64,000 nt of DNA from Ditylenchus dipsaci. Taxonomy: Eukaryota > Nematoda > Chromadorea > Rhabditida > Anguinidae. The notes beneath the pieces were generated by a model, which saw nothing but the letters and a program-made list of their open reading frames with translations, was not told the DNA's origin and did not search any database. The stretch is taken from positions 214,231-278,230 of the forward strand of contig SADC01001355.1 of assembly GCA_004194705.1 (NCBI GenBank). Direction: 5' to 3'. A program made the translations under genes and the position numbers. Shown here in pieces: positions 30,501 to 36,978 of this stretch (position 1 is its first letter; each line of letters opens with the position of its first letter).

Positions 30501-32028
30501 TTCAGCTGATTATCATTTTACAACTTCTCTCATCGATTATCTACCTAAAAACCACCTCAAAATTTATACATAGCTCGGGTTATATAAAGTATAAAATATA
30601 AGAGCTTTTGAAAGAAGGTAAGTTCCTGAAGCTTTAGAGTCTGTTCCGAAACTTACTCCAGTTATTAAAATTGTTTTGCGTTAAAAGCTAGGATTATGGA
30701 AATAAAACCAATAATAGCTAAAAATGATGAATGATGACCATTTGTTAAATATATATGTCCAGTTGGTGAAATTTTTTACTTTTTGTCTTTCAAATCCACT
30801 TTTGTGTGCTAATCACGATATTTCAATGATGGTTTGAAGCTGATCATATGAGCGAAATTACGAAAAATCTATACGAGTTGGTGTCATTTTATTTTTGGAG
30901 TCTTTTACGACTTTTGTTTTGACAGTCTGATCAGAATATTGCAAGGGTTCCGATTTTGCCGATCGTTTTCGGAAAGTATGGTAATTTCGCCATACATATT
31001 CGCAAGGCCTTTTTAACGTCTCCATAAATCTAGAATATGTTTTAAAATCGGAATCCTAACGACACTTCAGACTAGTATGACAAATTAGAGTTGAATAAAA
31101 ACTTCAAAAATTGGTGTAAAAAGAGTGTCCGACTCAAAACGAATTTTTTAGGAGGCAGGGGGGGGGGGTTGATCACCCGTTACATCATTGTCACCACGCA
31201 TTTACCAAGCTCTTATAAAACATTTGGCTGGAAAAACACAAAACAAAGCCAAAAAAAACAATTTTCATTGCATCCTACTATCCGCATATATTTTTTTAGA
31301 ACAAGCTAAAAATCATTCGATATATTTCCTGGCATATTTGCACACTTGCTGACGCCATTGTTCATTATGCTAACTAAAGCCTAGAATTAATAGTTGTTCA
31401 CGCGATTGGATATTCGAATATTTTCAAAAACCTTCCAATAACATAAATTTGTTGATTACGAAGGGGTACTACCGACTATACCACAGTTTAACATTTTGAT
31501 AAGCTTGCCACCAGGCCACAAAAACCTGAATTGTTTGAACATTTTTGCTCTATTATTCGTATTTTAGGTCAAAAAGTAAAGAAGCCGGCAAACAGAAGCA
31601 TGAAAAAACAATTATAAAGCAAAATTAAAAATTATGAAGACCATCTCTGTCTGCAGGTCTTCTTTGCCACCAGATAAATAGCATCTCTACTACCTGTCTG
31701 CTCTGCACCACAAATTCCTGCAGTGTTTCAGCCTAGTCTTTTTCGGTAATAATTTGTGTGTTCGTGCCGCTCCTGCGGCCAGCTATCTATCTCCCTGGGT
31801 AACGCCACCTCCAAAGCAATTATAACACGCACATTTTTGCCTCTCAAATACTTCACGATGGTGTGAGTAAGCAAAAATAGCTTTGTTTGGATAGATGCAC
31901 AATTTTTTGAGAGGGACTTCCTACAACTACAATTGGTCTGACAAATAACTGTACCGATATTTTACCTGGTTTACTGTTCAGTCGCTGATTTACACACCCT
32001 ACTGATGGTTCAGTTGTTGTTGAAGGTT
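12182..32028 (-). CDS. KCNQ1: Voltage-gated potassium channel, KCNQ1-type, at least 18 exons
   Basis: Plasma-membrane delayed K+ channel subunit (Kv7). Exons in transcription order: 31966-32028, 28451-28719, 27059-27180, 25008-25101, 24821-24947, 24687-24765, 24102-24161, 23873-24050, 23796-23815, 23265-23355, 21323-21387, 21186-21269, about 21061-21133, about 20592-20713, 15792-15897, 13465-13644, 13103-13202, 12182-12517 (stop). Nearly all joins keep phase. Landmarks: [13 protein letters not shown] before S1, [14 protein letters not shown] at S2/S3, S4 [22 protein letters not shown]5 [20 protein letters not shown], filter TIGYGD, S6 [19 protein letters not shown], calmodulin-binding helix A ([17 protein letters not shown]), helix B ([19 protein letters not shown]), helix C ([11 protein letters not shown]). 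The S4 Gln and IGARL.RVE are KCNQ1-like. The start codon and first exon are not located; the 20.6/21.1 kb boundaries are least certain. About 720 codons are visible. Confidence 0.93.
12598..12830. repeat. Repeat-derived segment in a KCNQ intron
   Basis: The right edge GGGACCACCCTGTA resembles a mariner-type terminus. The left edge is ACAGAATTTCG. Open frames on both strands are Lys/Phe-rich and not recognisable. Probably a decayed element. Confidence 0.4.
13465..13644 (-). CDS. KCNQ1: KCNQ exon: helix B and start of helix C
   Basis: Reads [20 protein letters not shown], then [20 protein letters not shown] and [20 protein letters not shown]. This is the most conserved cytoplasmic block of the Kv7 family (calmodulin/PIP2 contact, subunit assembly). 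Acceptor TTTAAG and donor GTAGGC; it joins LDQTLGKPG of the next exon through a split Arg codon. Confidence 0.92.
13670..14925. repeat. 1.25-kb inverted-repeat element with CTTGCGACGCAAG-type words
   Basis: Outer arms: GGTTGTTTTAGTTATTTGA (about 13708) against TCAAATGACTAAAACAACC. Inner: ACGTAAGCGGCCGTATAACA against ATGTTATACGGCCGCTTACG. The interior is a series of short inverted words such as AATTGCGACGCAAG, TTCTTGCGACGC, ATCTTGCTTCGCAAATC. Several overlapping open frames on both strands are a consequence. It begins about 25 bases from a KCNQ exon. Confidence 0.7.
14930..15720. repeat. Palindrome whose left arm carries a 21-bp tandem array
   Basis: Left arm 15029-15200 holds about six to seven units of CAAAATACTTTTTTCTTACC+G. 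The right arm (15575-15720) has only two or three complementary units (GCGGTAAGAAAAAAGTATTT). Outside the array both arms share ACCGCAATTTGATTTTCCCG and AAATTACCGCAAATCATTTT. The inner arms pair GGCCAGAAGCCCCTGAAAGT with ACTTTCAGGGGCTTCTGGCC. The array is open on both strands, giving peptide repeats (FAVRKKY, NTFFLPQ) that I regard as incidental. Confidence 0.8.
15937..17569 (+). mobile_element. pogo/Tigger-like transposon, internally deleted
   Basis: The ends TACCGTATTTTCTCTAATAA and TTATTAGAGAAAATACGGTA are inverted, with tandem subterminal GGGTCATTATTAGAGAG/GGGGTCATTATTTTTCAACC units at both sides. It encodes a broken transposase. It sits in a KCNQ intron, 40 bases from exon 15792-15897, opposite in sense to the host gene. 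The ends are shared with the short MITEs at 5.8, 10.1 and 11.7 kb. Confidence 0.85.
16292..17392 (+). pseudogene. pogo/Tigger-like (CENP-B-type DNA-binding) transposase, deletion derivative
   Basis: Exon-like blocks: 16292-16498 ([17 protein letters not shown], acidic), 16554-16753 with a first helix-turn-helix ([20 protein letters not shown] then VDRKVVKRW), 16809-16988 ([25 protein letters not shown]-type), about 17045-17091 ([11 protein letters not shown]), about 17082-17245 (DDE start: [18 protein letters not shown] then RGAKDV) and an acidic tail ([18 protein letters not shown], stop near 17390). The second and third catalytic acids and the middle of the DDE fold are missing between RGAKDV and the tail. 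Some block joins do not keep phase. The family normally needs about 450-550 residues, so this copy cannot encode an active enzyme. Confidence 0.75.
18165..18775 (-). other. Exon-like open blocks inside the 2-kb element, function unknown
   Basis: Minus-strand blocks with plausible splice motifs. 18655-18763: acceptor TTTGTAG, donor GTCAGT, Ser/Lys-rich, e.g. [20 protein letters not shown]. About 18420-18510: [20 protein letters not shown]. 18165-18350: [20 protein letters not shown] then [12 protein letters not shown] and a stop. The lysine-rich C-terminal block has two Cys (KCFFC). I do not recognise a family. They may be a captured host gene fragment or the element's own degraded gene. Confidence 0.35.
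19421..19677. repeat. Palindrome with TTGTAGCTAAGATTCAGGGC module
   Basis: TTTTGGTCACATTTTGTAGC pairs with GCTACAAAATTTGACCAAAA. The inner arms share AGGCAGAGTGAGAGGAAACG. The TAGCTAAGATTCAGGGCTAC module is also in foldback family A although the outer ends differ. Confidence 0.7.
19760..19922. mobile_element. pogo/Tigger-type MITE (GTATCTTATATCGAG)
   Basis: The TIRs TACAGTCAAGTCTCGATATA and complement (ending GACTTGACTGTA) are flanked by TA. GTATCTTATATC/GATATAAGATAC is repeated within each end. It directly abuts the 2-kb element. Confidence 0.75.
20121..20591. repeat. Foldback family A, copy 3, abutting a KCNQ exon
   Basis: The ends AAGGCGCATACACAATAAGG and CCTCATTGTGAATGCGC-type pair. The inner arms share TAGCTACAAGATGGCACCAA and TGGTTTAGCATCCGCAAACA words. 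Its right edge (GTGAATGCGCATTTAC) contains the donor GTAAAT of KCNQ exon 20592-20713 on the minus strand. Confidence 0.7.
20813..20900. repeat. Solo pogo-type end
   Basis: TACAGTCGATTCTCCCTATA followed by GGTACGGGTAGGGTCAGTCC matches the plan of the CAGTC-ended MITEs, but no right end is visible nearby. Confidence 0.4.
21511..21960. repeat. Foldback family B, copy 2, internally duplicated
   Basis: The ends CCTTAAAGGACCATGGTTTT and AAAACCATGGTCCTTTAAGG pair. The internal family-B core (GGCCTAGAATT, CTTGGTT.CTAAC) occurs twice, and AAAGGACCATAGTTTTTGCG recurs at 21760, so the arm is partly duplicated. Confidence 0.65.
22043..23255. repeat. Foldback element split by a pogo-type MITE, 9 bases from a KCNQ exon
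   Basis: Left arm about 22043-22300 and right arm about 23069-23255 are inverted copies (AAGCTGTTAAGAAGATAGTT / CAATCTCCTTAACAGCTTTC; TTTTGTCAACAACTCAGTGT / AACACTGAGTTGTCGACAAA). The 22302-23068 element sits between. The right arm ends 10 bases before the splice donor of KCNQ exon 23265-23355. Confidence 0.7.
22302..23068. mobile_element. pogo/Tigger-type element (GTCACTATAGCG)
   Basis: The ends TACAGTCAACTCTCGCTATA and TATAGCGAGGGTTGACTGTA are inverted and TA-flanked. GTCACTATAGCG-type words are repeated three times at the left and twice at the right. No transposase is seen in about 750 bases. A shorter relative is at 40290-40459. Confidence 0.78.
23796..23815 (-). CDS. KCNQ1: KCNQ 20-base microexon encoding the selectivity-filter lead-in
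   Basis: Acceptor GATTTAG is not present upstream; the acceptor seen is ..TTTAG, followed by ATCACAATGACTACTATAGG and then the donor GTGGGT. Translated in the only workable phase it gives ITMTTI plus two bases of Gly, joining ..YADALWWGV (exon 23873-24050) to YGDVVPQTW (exon 23265-23355) so that the filter TIGYGD is made. Without it the filter motif is missing and the phase breaks (20 is not a multiple of 3). Confidence 0.88.
25508..26277. mobile_element. mariner-like element with 100-base terminal repeats
   Basis: The ends TACAGGGTGGCCCAAATATT and complement (ending GGCCACCCTATA) are followed inward by long inverted homology (AACTTTTTGAATTCTCGCTA, CTTTGGCGAGATTTTAGT, CGAAAGAGGAGACGATG). The interior keeps a transposase N-terminal fragment on the minus strand. 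It lies in a KCNQ intron. Confidence 0.8.
25895..26106 (-). pseudogene. mariner-like transposase N-terminal HTH fragment
   Basis: The frame reads [20 protein letters not shown] then [20 protein letters not shown]. This matches the pattern of mariner-type N-terminal helix-turn-helix regions (.....F......P....I..W...F.ETGSV..K). No DDE/D catalytic part is present. It is a remnant. Confidence 0.6.
26330..26960. repeat. Repeat block with CCTTGGTCCCCCTGTTGTT words
   Basis: Inverted arms: GCCCTATTGGACTTTAGGGG (26461) against CCCCTAAAGTCCAATAGGGC (26691), with GGGGGACCAAGGCAAAAAAT inside. A direct repeat of TCACAAAACCGTAAAATCGA / AGCACAAAATCGGAAAATTG lies at about 26420 and 26872. The same CCTTGGTCCCCC family recurs at 44.8, 57.5, 60.6 and 62.0 kb. 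Confidence 0.6.
27240..28008. other. KCNQ intron, nothing recognised
   Basis: AT-rich sequence between the S1-proximal exon and the N-terminal exon. GTCGTCCTAAAAATTTGTAG at 27653 resembles one end of the 5.3-kb palindromic MITE. Confidence 0.4.
28010..28082. repeat. Degenerate pogo-like MITE remnant
   Basis: GGGGCCTTAGTTTTCAACC and GTGCCTTGTTAGAGGTAATACGG keep the subterminal and right-end plan of the TACCGTATT family, but the left end is lost. Confidence 0.45.
28451..28719 (-). CDS. KCNQ1: KCNQ N-terminal cytoplasmic exon
   Basis: Acceptor TTATTTGCAG and donor GTATGT. Encodes a Ser/Asn-rich, low-conservation segment ([19 protein letters not shown], an Asn run [12 protein letters not shown], then [15 protein letters not shown]). 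It joins [19 protein letters not shown] and [13 protein letters not shown] of the next exon in phase 0. Assignment rests on phase and position. Confidence 0.7.
28950..29045. repeat. Imperfect tandem AACTCGTATAGTCC words
   Basis: Several degenerate copies of CAACTCGTATAGTCCAA-like units precede a Tc1-like element; they could be binding-site-like or an old minisatellite. Confidence 0.4.
29072..30096. mobile_element. Tc1-like element with 300-base terminal inverted repeats
   Basis: The ends TACAGTGGCGGACACC and GTCCGCCACTGTA are inverted with TA flanks. The arms (about 29072-29375 and 29785-30096) share CTGGCAATAAAACAGCCGCG, GGCTACTCAAGAGCTACAAA and CATTTGCATGAATAACAG. The short interior has no transposase. 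Long arms with CAGTGGCGGAC ends suggest a Tc1-type MITE. Confidence 0.78.
30197..30421. repeat. Imperfect inverted repeat
   Basis: TTAGGTAGCTTCTCTCTTTT pairs with AAAAGAGAGAAAATACCTAA. The loop is unremarkable. No coding signal. Confidence 0.45.
30422..31965. other. No gene seen; partial repeat at 30895-31140
   Basis: About 30895-31140 resembles the 41.1-41.5 kb palindrome (GACAGTCTGATCAGAATATTGC, CCGATTTTGCCGATCGTTTT) with a G-run at 31149. The rest is AT-rich with no exon that fits either neighbouring gene. Confidence 0.4.
31966..32028 (-). CDS. KCNQ1: Probable KCNQ N-terminal cassette exon (63 bases)
   Basis: Acceptor TTTTTTTCAAG and donor GTAAAAT flank a 63-base frame reading [20 protein letters not shown]. 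Both sides have the same phase (1), so it joins the 28451-28719 exon ([13 protein letters not shown]) in frame and could be skipped without frame change. Not conserved sequence; supported only by splice motifs, phase and position. Confidence 0.45.
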
Positions 32029-32267
32029 CTTGAAAAAAAGAATTGGTTCCCCAAGTTGATTTTAAAAATCGTAAAAGTGTCAAGAACAAATTCTTGACAC
32101 TTTTTAAGAAATTTTATGCGTAAATTTTTTTTCGAATTAAAAATGTCTTAAACTCCCAAGCTAGTTACGAAAAGTTTTGATTAGAAATATCAAAATTTAG
32201 GCGGCTGAAGTTCGGTATACCAACTCCTCCCAAAAAACGGTTCAAGTACTTCTTTGTGTGTTTCAAG

Positions 32268-32535
32268 TAGAGTAGTTCACGTCGGTTAACCGACCGACCG
32301 GGTATTTGGCCAAAAAAAACCGACCGAAAAACCGGGTACAAAAAAACCGGGAAAACCGAAAACCGGGTACAGCAAAATTTCGGTTAATTTACGACAAAGA
32401 AAAACCGAAAACCGGGTACAAGCCGGTTAACCGACCGAAAAAAAACTGAAAAACCGTAACCGAAAACCGGGTAGCCAAAATCCCGGTTAACCGAAAACCG
32501 GGTAAGGCCCAATTAACCGACCGTGAACTACTCTA
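32268..32535. mobile_element. hAT-type MITE with 8-bp target duplication
   Basis: The ends TAGAGTAGTTCACG and CGTGAACTACTCTA are inverted. The flanks are GTTTCAAG on both sides (32260-32267, 32536-32543). The interior is tandem GAAAACCGGGTA and GGTTAACCGACCG words. Confidence 0.85.
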
Positions 32536-32852
32536 GTTTCAAGGCCTGAAACGTGTAAAAACATGTTTTTGGGTGGGGGACGGCGGTTTTTGAATTTTTT
32601 TACCAAATTTTGACTTTTTGCCTTGGGGACCAAGGCAATTCAAGCTAAAAGGGTACGTGGATAGAATTTGAAAAAGGATAGAATTTGAACATAGAGTCTG
32701 TATATGCATTTTTTTTTATCAAGAGTCTTGCTCGGACTTATGCCTAAGGTAAGTGAGTGCGCGCTTCTCTAACCCTCATCTCTCAAAACTTACTTTTCCA
32801 GACTGAGCTACATTACCTTAGTCGAAATTCTTATTCGAATTCTACTTTTCTT

Positions 32853-32938
32853 GTAAGTCTCGATTTAGTGTACACCTAGGGACGGACTCAGGTATATATT
32901 AAATCAAGGTGTATACTAATTAGGGGTTTGACTGTACT
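32853..32938. mobile_element. Degenerate pogo-type MITE (GATTTAGTGTACACC)
   Basis: TAAGTCTCGATTTAGTGTAC and GGGGTTTGACTGTA keep the plan of the 3850-4040 element, with diverged inner words (GTATATATTAAATCAAGGTG). Confidence 0.5.
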
Positions 32939-33965
32939 TGTAATGGCGCAATTCGCCTAATTTACCAACTGTAACCCTAATATAAAGTTTTTATCTAAAA
33001 ACTCACATTTTTAACGGATCATTTTGAACCAATTGTTTCGGGTAAATAAAATATAGATTTTACATTTCTCTCTAGCTTTAGTTCAATCATATGAATCATC
33101 CTAAAAACACGTGTTACAAGATGTATATAATTATTCAAAAATTAATAAAAACTATGGGGAAAAAGTCTTTCAAACTATGAATAACGGATGTAGACTAGAT
33201 CTATAATAAAGTGAGAACTTTTTTATTTGATACAATTAATTATAAAGAATAAACATATAAAAAATTAAGGATGTTGTTGTAGAGTTCTGCAAAGCATGAA
33301 ATCAAAGAAAATTAATACCAAAAATAAAACAAGTCAGACTGTCGAAAATCGATTTTTTAAGCCCAAAGATAAAAGCATTGATTAGAAGTGTTGGTGGGCC
33401 TGGTTGCTGTCAAATAGTTGAACGCAATAAAATATAGTAAACAAACAGAAAAAGGTGTAATGTGCACAATGTTTATGCACAACAATTGTTGCATGCCACA
33501 GCACACAGGAGGGTGTTGCCAAAAACTAATTCTTGGAAGTTGCATGTGCAAGCCAACTATTATTACAATCAGTTGACTACCACAGCTGCTGCTGCATCAT
33601 TTGTAAAGCAAGTAAACAAAGGGCTTAGCAGGCCAAATGCGTGTGATAAAGTACTAGAAAAGCTGATTAAAGGCTACTGACACTTTTAATATTAATCTGA
33701 ATATTAAAACTATGTAACTTAGTTTTCAGGTGTAACAAATGATTTATTCCGCTGTCGAAAAAATGCCGACCAGAAAAAATACACTTTACCATAGTTCGAA
33801 CAAAAGCTAAAAATGAGAACAAAAGAGGCGACAGCTGCGATTTTTTGTGGCAATGAAGCCGGCTTCCGAGAAAACTATCAAGCTGGGAGTTTTTTCGCGC
33901 TCCGTGAGTATGGTCCGACCATTGAGTTGTTCAGTTCCAAGCAAGCCTGTTTAAGCTGAGCAGTC
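32939..33965. other. No confident gene; small open frames only
   Basis: A plus-strand frame at 33462-33680 (HNVYAQQLLHATAHRRVLPK..) has no splice context or recognisable motif. Otherwise AT-rich. Confidence 0.35.
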
Positions 33966-33967
33966 TC

Positions 33968-34252
33968 AACATATATAAATTTCCAGATAAGTGTGCTAGC
34001 GTTCAGCGTGACTTGATCTTCACTATTCAAAAAAAAGAAATTTTTCTTGAAACATATCGATGGGTCGATGTGTATTGCTGCTCACGATGTGCTCACCCAA
34101 GAGGGTGAAGTGAGACTCCATGAAAAGCATGGAAACAGTGAGAAGTTGATTTTTATATATTTTTCATTCCTTTTTGATTCAGAATTATTTGTTCAGCACC
34201 CGCGTCGTTTTCCACGTCAATCACGCTTTGAACGTAGACTATGGAGATGACG
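33968..34252 (+). other. Possible small transcription unit: TATA box plus two-block frame
   Basis: ATATATAAAT at about 33972 is a TATA-like box. ATG at 34068 opens MCIAAHDVLTQEGEVRLHEK, followed by GTGAGAAG (donor-like, 34138), a T-rich stretch and TTTTTGATTCAG (acceptor, about 34182). Spliced in that frame it continues LFVQHPRRFPRQSRFERR and stops at TGA (34248-34250). Another frame across the same splice (MKSMET then NYLFSTRVVFHVNHALNVDY) is also open. No family recognised, no conservation known. Confidence 0.25.
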
Positions 34253-34639
34253 CTACTGATAATGAACCTTGAAAGTTTGAAAAAATTGGTTTTTAGTTAA
34301 AAAATTTGTTTTGGAAAATTGAAATTTTGTGTAAATTGTCGATTTTTTTCTCAAAAGCGTACCGATATGCAAGAATCATCATTGCTATAAGAAAGCCCGC
34401 TTAATTTTGCGTAGAATGGTATATAATGTGTGAAGGTGCTGTCATAAACAACAAAAACTATATGGTCAAGAAAAAAAACCGCCATATATCAGACATTCGA
34501 CACTGGTCAGACTTTGAAATGGTCATATCTCGACATTCAAATATGAAGTTGGCGTTCTGTCAAAAGTAAACTCACTCAGAACTGTCTTCTCTTTCGTGAG
34601 ACCAAAACTAGAATTTAAAAAAATTGAGGTAATATAAGT

Positions 34640-35000
34640 CCTTATTAAAGGAGGGGGAAAAGCTACTTAGGTTTGAAAAAGTGGCCTCCATGGCGCAGTG
34701 CGTAAGCGTTTGCGTTTTGCGGCCCAAAATGGTGTTGGAGGTTCGATTTCACGTGTTGACATGATATTTATTTCGGCTTATTTGACCAGTTCTAGGGGTG
34801 ATTCGGGTCGCTGATGCCGAATCTGAAGTCAAAAAAGACTAATCACATCTAAAATTGGTCAAACAAGCCAAAATAAATAGCATGCCACCACGTGAGATCG
34901 AACCTGCAACACTATTGTGGGCCGCAAAACGCAAACGCTTACGCACTGCGCCATAGAGGCCACTTTTTCAAATCTAAGTAGCTTTTCCCCTCCTTTAAGA
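34640..35000. repeat. Palindrome with inward-facing tRNA-like ends
   Basis: The outer arms AAAGGAGGGGGAAAAGCTAC and GTAGCTTTTCCCCTCCTTTA pair. Each arm then contains a tRNA-like stretch (TGGCGCAGTGCGTAAGCG as A box, GGAGGTTCGATTTCACG as B box at 34738; mirror at 34890-34965). The centre has GTCTTTTTTGACTTCAGATTCGG-type words. It looks like a head-to-head tRNA-derived dimer. Related: 53595-54088, 45795-45850. Confidence 0.7.
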
Positions 35001-36978
35001 GGTCAGGAATTACAGAAAACGGCTTTAAAGTCTGGAACACGTTTTTAATTACTCGCCAAATTTGTTTCAAAAGCCTAAGTAAACATTTTCGGGCGTTTTA
35101 AAAAGCCTCGCACATGTTTTGTGCTGAAAAAAGTGACCATAGTAGCGAATACCCTTTCTCTCCATAGCCATTTTTTTTTACATATCTGCGTGTTTTTGTT
35201 AGATCCATCTAGGTGCTTTATTTATGTGTGTCACTGCATTTTCACTAGAAGTAAAATAAAAATTGGCTTTTTATAACAACCCTGATTTTTCTGAGTTTTA
35301 ATGTAACGTAATGTGACCCACTATTAAATACATCGTTGTACTGTTTTCAATAGTCTCATATTTAATTGTAACAACAGCAATCAAATAAATATCCAGTTAG
35401 AAACGTTTTGGCAATATAATATGGATTAACTTGAATTGCGGATCAAAAGTCTGAACTCGAGCAGATACTTTAAACTTTTGCATCTTATTTGTGATTTATT
35501 TTATTTCTTTAATATCTTAAGAATCTTAATCAACTTTCTACCGAGTTATTAAATTATACTGAATGATTTCAAAAAATGCGAAGGTAAATAAAGTATTTCA
35601 ATCAAATTAATTGTTACTTTAATTTACTCCAACTCGCTTTATTCGAAAATTAAAATCTTTGCATTCTTAAAATTATTTAGTGAGCTGAAAAACCTGGCTT
35701 GGAAGCTTAGATATCAAGCTAGAAGCTGGTATTTTTAGTGAAAATTACAACACAGCTTAAAATAACGTCGAAATAAGGGAGGGAAATACAAAAGCTCAAT
35801 TTGCGGTTGCAAAATTTAGGCGTTTGATGTAGCACAGCCTATTACAGTCAAACCCTGATTTTATTCACTTCTCGGTATTAGCGAAAATGATTGTTAAATC
35901 CAAGTGTTCTTGATTCGGGCTAGACTGCATAATATTAGTATTAGAAGTATCATAAATATGAGATTAACAACAATAATTACTAGCAGCAGGAGCAGCAAAG
36001 AGTCACAGGGAACAGGAGGAGCAATCAACAATAGAAAGAAGGTCCAAAAAAGAAGGTCCACCACCACTATATTAGAAAAACAAAAGTACATACAGCCAAT
36101 CACCCATTTCACCAAAACAATTTAAAGTTGCCCTATGTGTAGCTCCAAGTTGTTTTGACCCAATTTTGTTTCAAATTTAAAAAAACTTTCTTTAGCAATG
36201 CTTTCTTAAAACTTAGTGACTTTTTTCACAGATCGGGACCTTCATGCGGTCTAGAAGCATAGATAAAAATCTAAAAAGTGGTCGAAAAGAAAAACCAAAC
36301 TCGAGGAGGGCATGGTATCACGAAGAATTGGCTGTATGAAAGATGGGAAATAAAATTTGAAAACACAAATAATAAATTAGAAAAAGAGGCAGCAGCGATG
36401 GAGAGACAGTGGCACAACAATCACCACCTAGTACTACATATCACAGGGTAATTAGCAGGTCACAATTGGTCAATCAAAAAGAAATAAAAACAAATTTTAA
36501 ATCACAGTCAATCAGCTAGTAACCAGCTAGATAAGAACATACAATATCAACATTTGCAATTATGCCAGCCTTTACTACACCAGAGCAAAAGACAGCCTAA
36601 ATTCTAATTTTACAAATTTTAGTGTGCTTCAGATGCCAGGGTTGTCAATTGGCCAACTGCATTTTTGCACATCGAATTGCACATCACAATTATTTTTATA
36701 AATTTTTGTGATCGTTTCACAATTCGGTCGATGAGTAGCCTATTCATGGGCCAATCGATCGATTTACATTTAGCTAAGACAGTTTTTCTTAAACAATCTA
36801 GCAGCAAGTACTTGTAAATACGCGACTGTATTAAATGGTTAAAACTAAAATTTAGGCAAACTTTGACAATCTAGCCTCTTTTTTAGATCACAGAAAAAAT
36901 AAATTAACATGAAACAACACCGATTTAACATCTAGAGAAATAAGACACGTCAAAGCCCTGTAAAAAGTGCCTATTAAA
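35001..36978. other. No gene seen; possible 3' flank of the bZIP gene
   Basis: AT-rich. AGCAGCAGGAGCAGC-like simple sequence near 35980-36030. A partial pogo-type start (TTACAGTCAAACCCTGATTT) is at 35854. Nothing with exon structure. Confidence 0.4.

Noticed and set aside
33357..33680. Overlapping small frames on both strands
   Set aside because: No splice context, no similarity, and no reason to prefer either strand.
34682..34760. Functional tRNA gene
   Set aside because: A and B boxes are recognisable but the acceptor and anticodon stems do not pair, and the copy is mirrored in the other arm of a palindrome.
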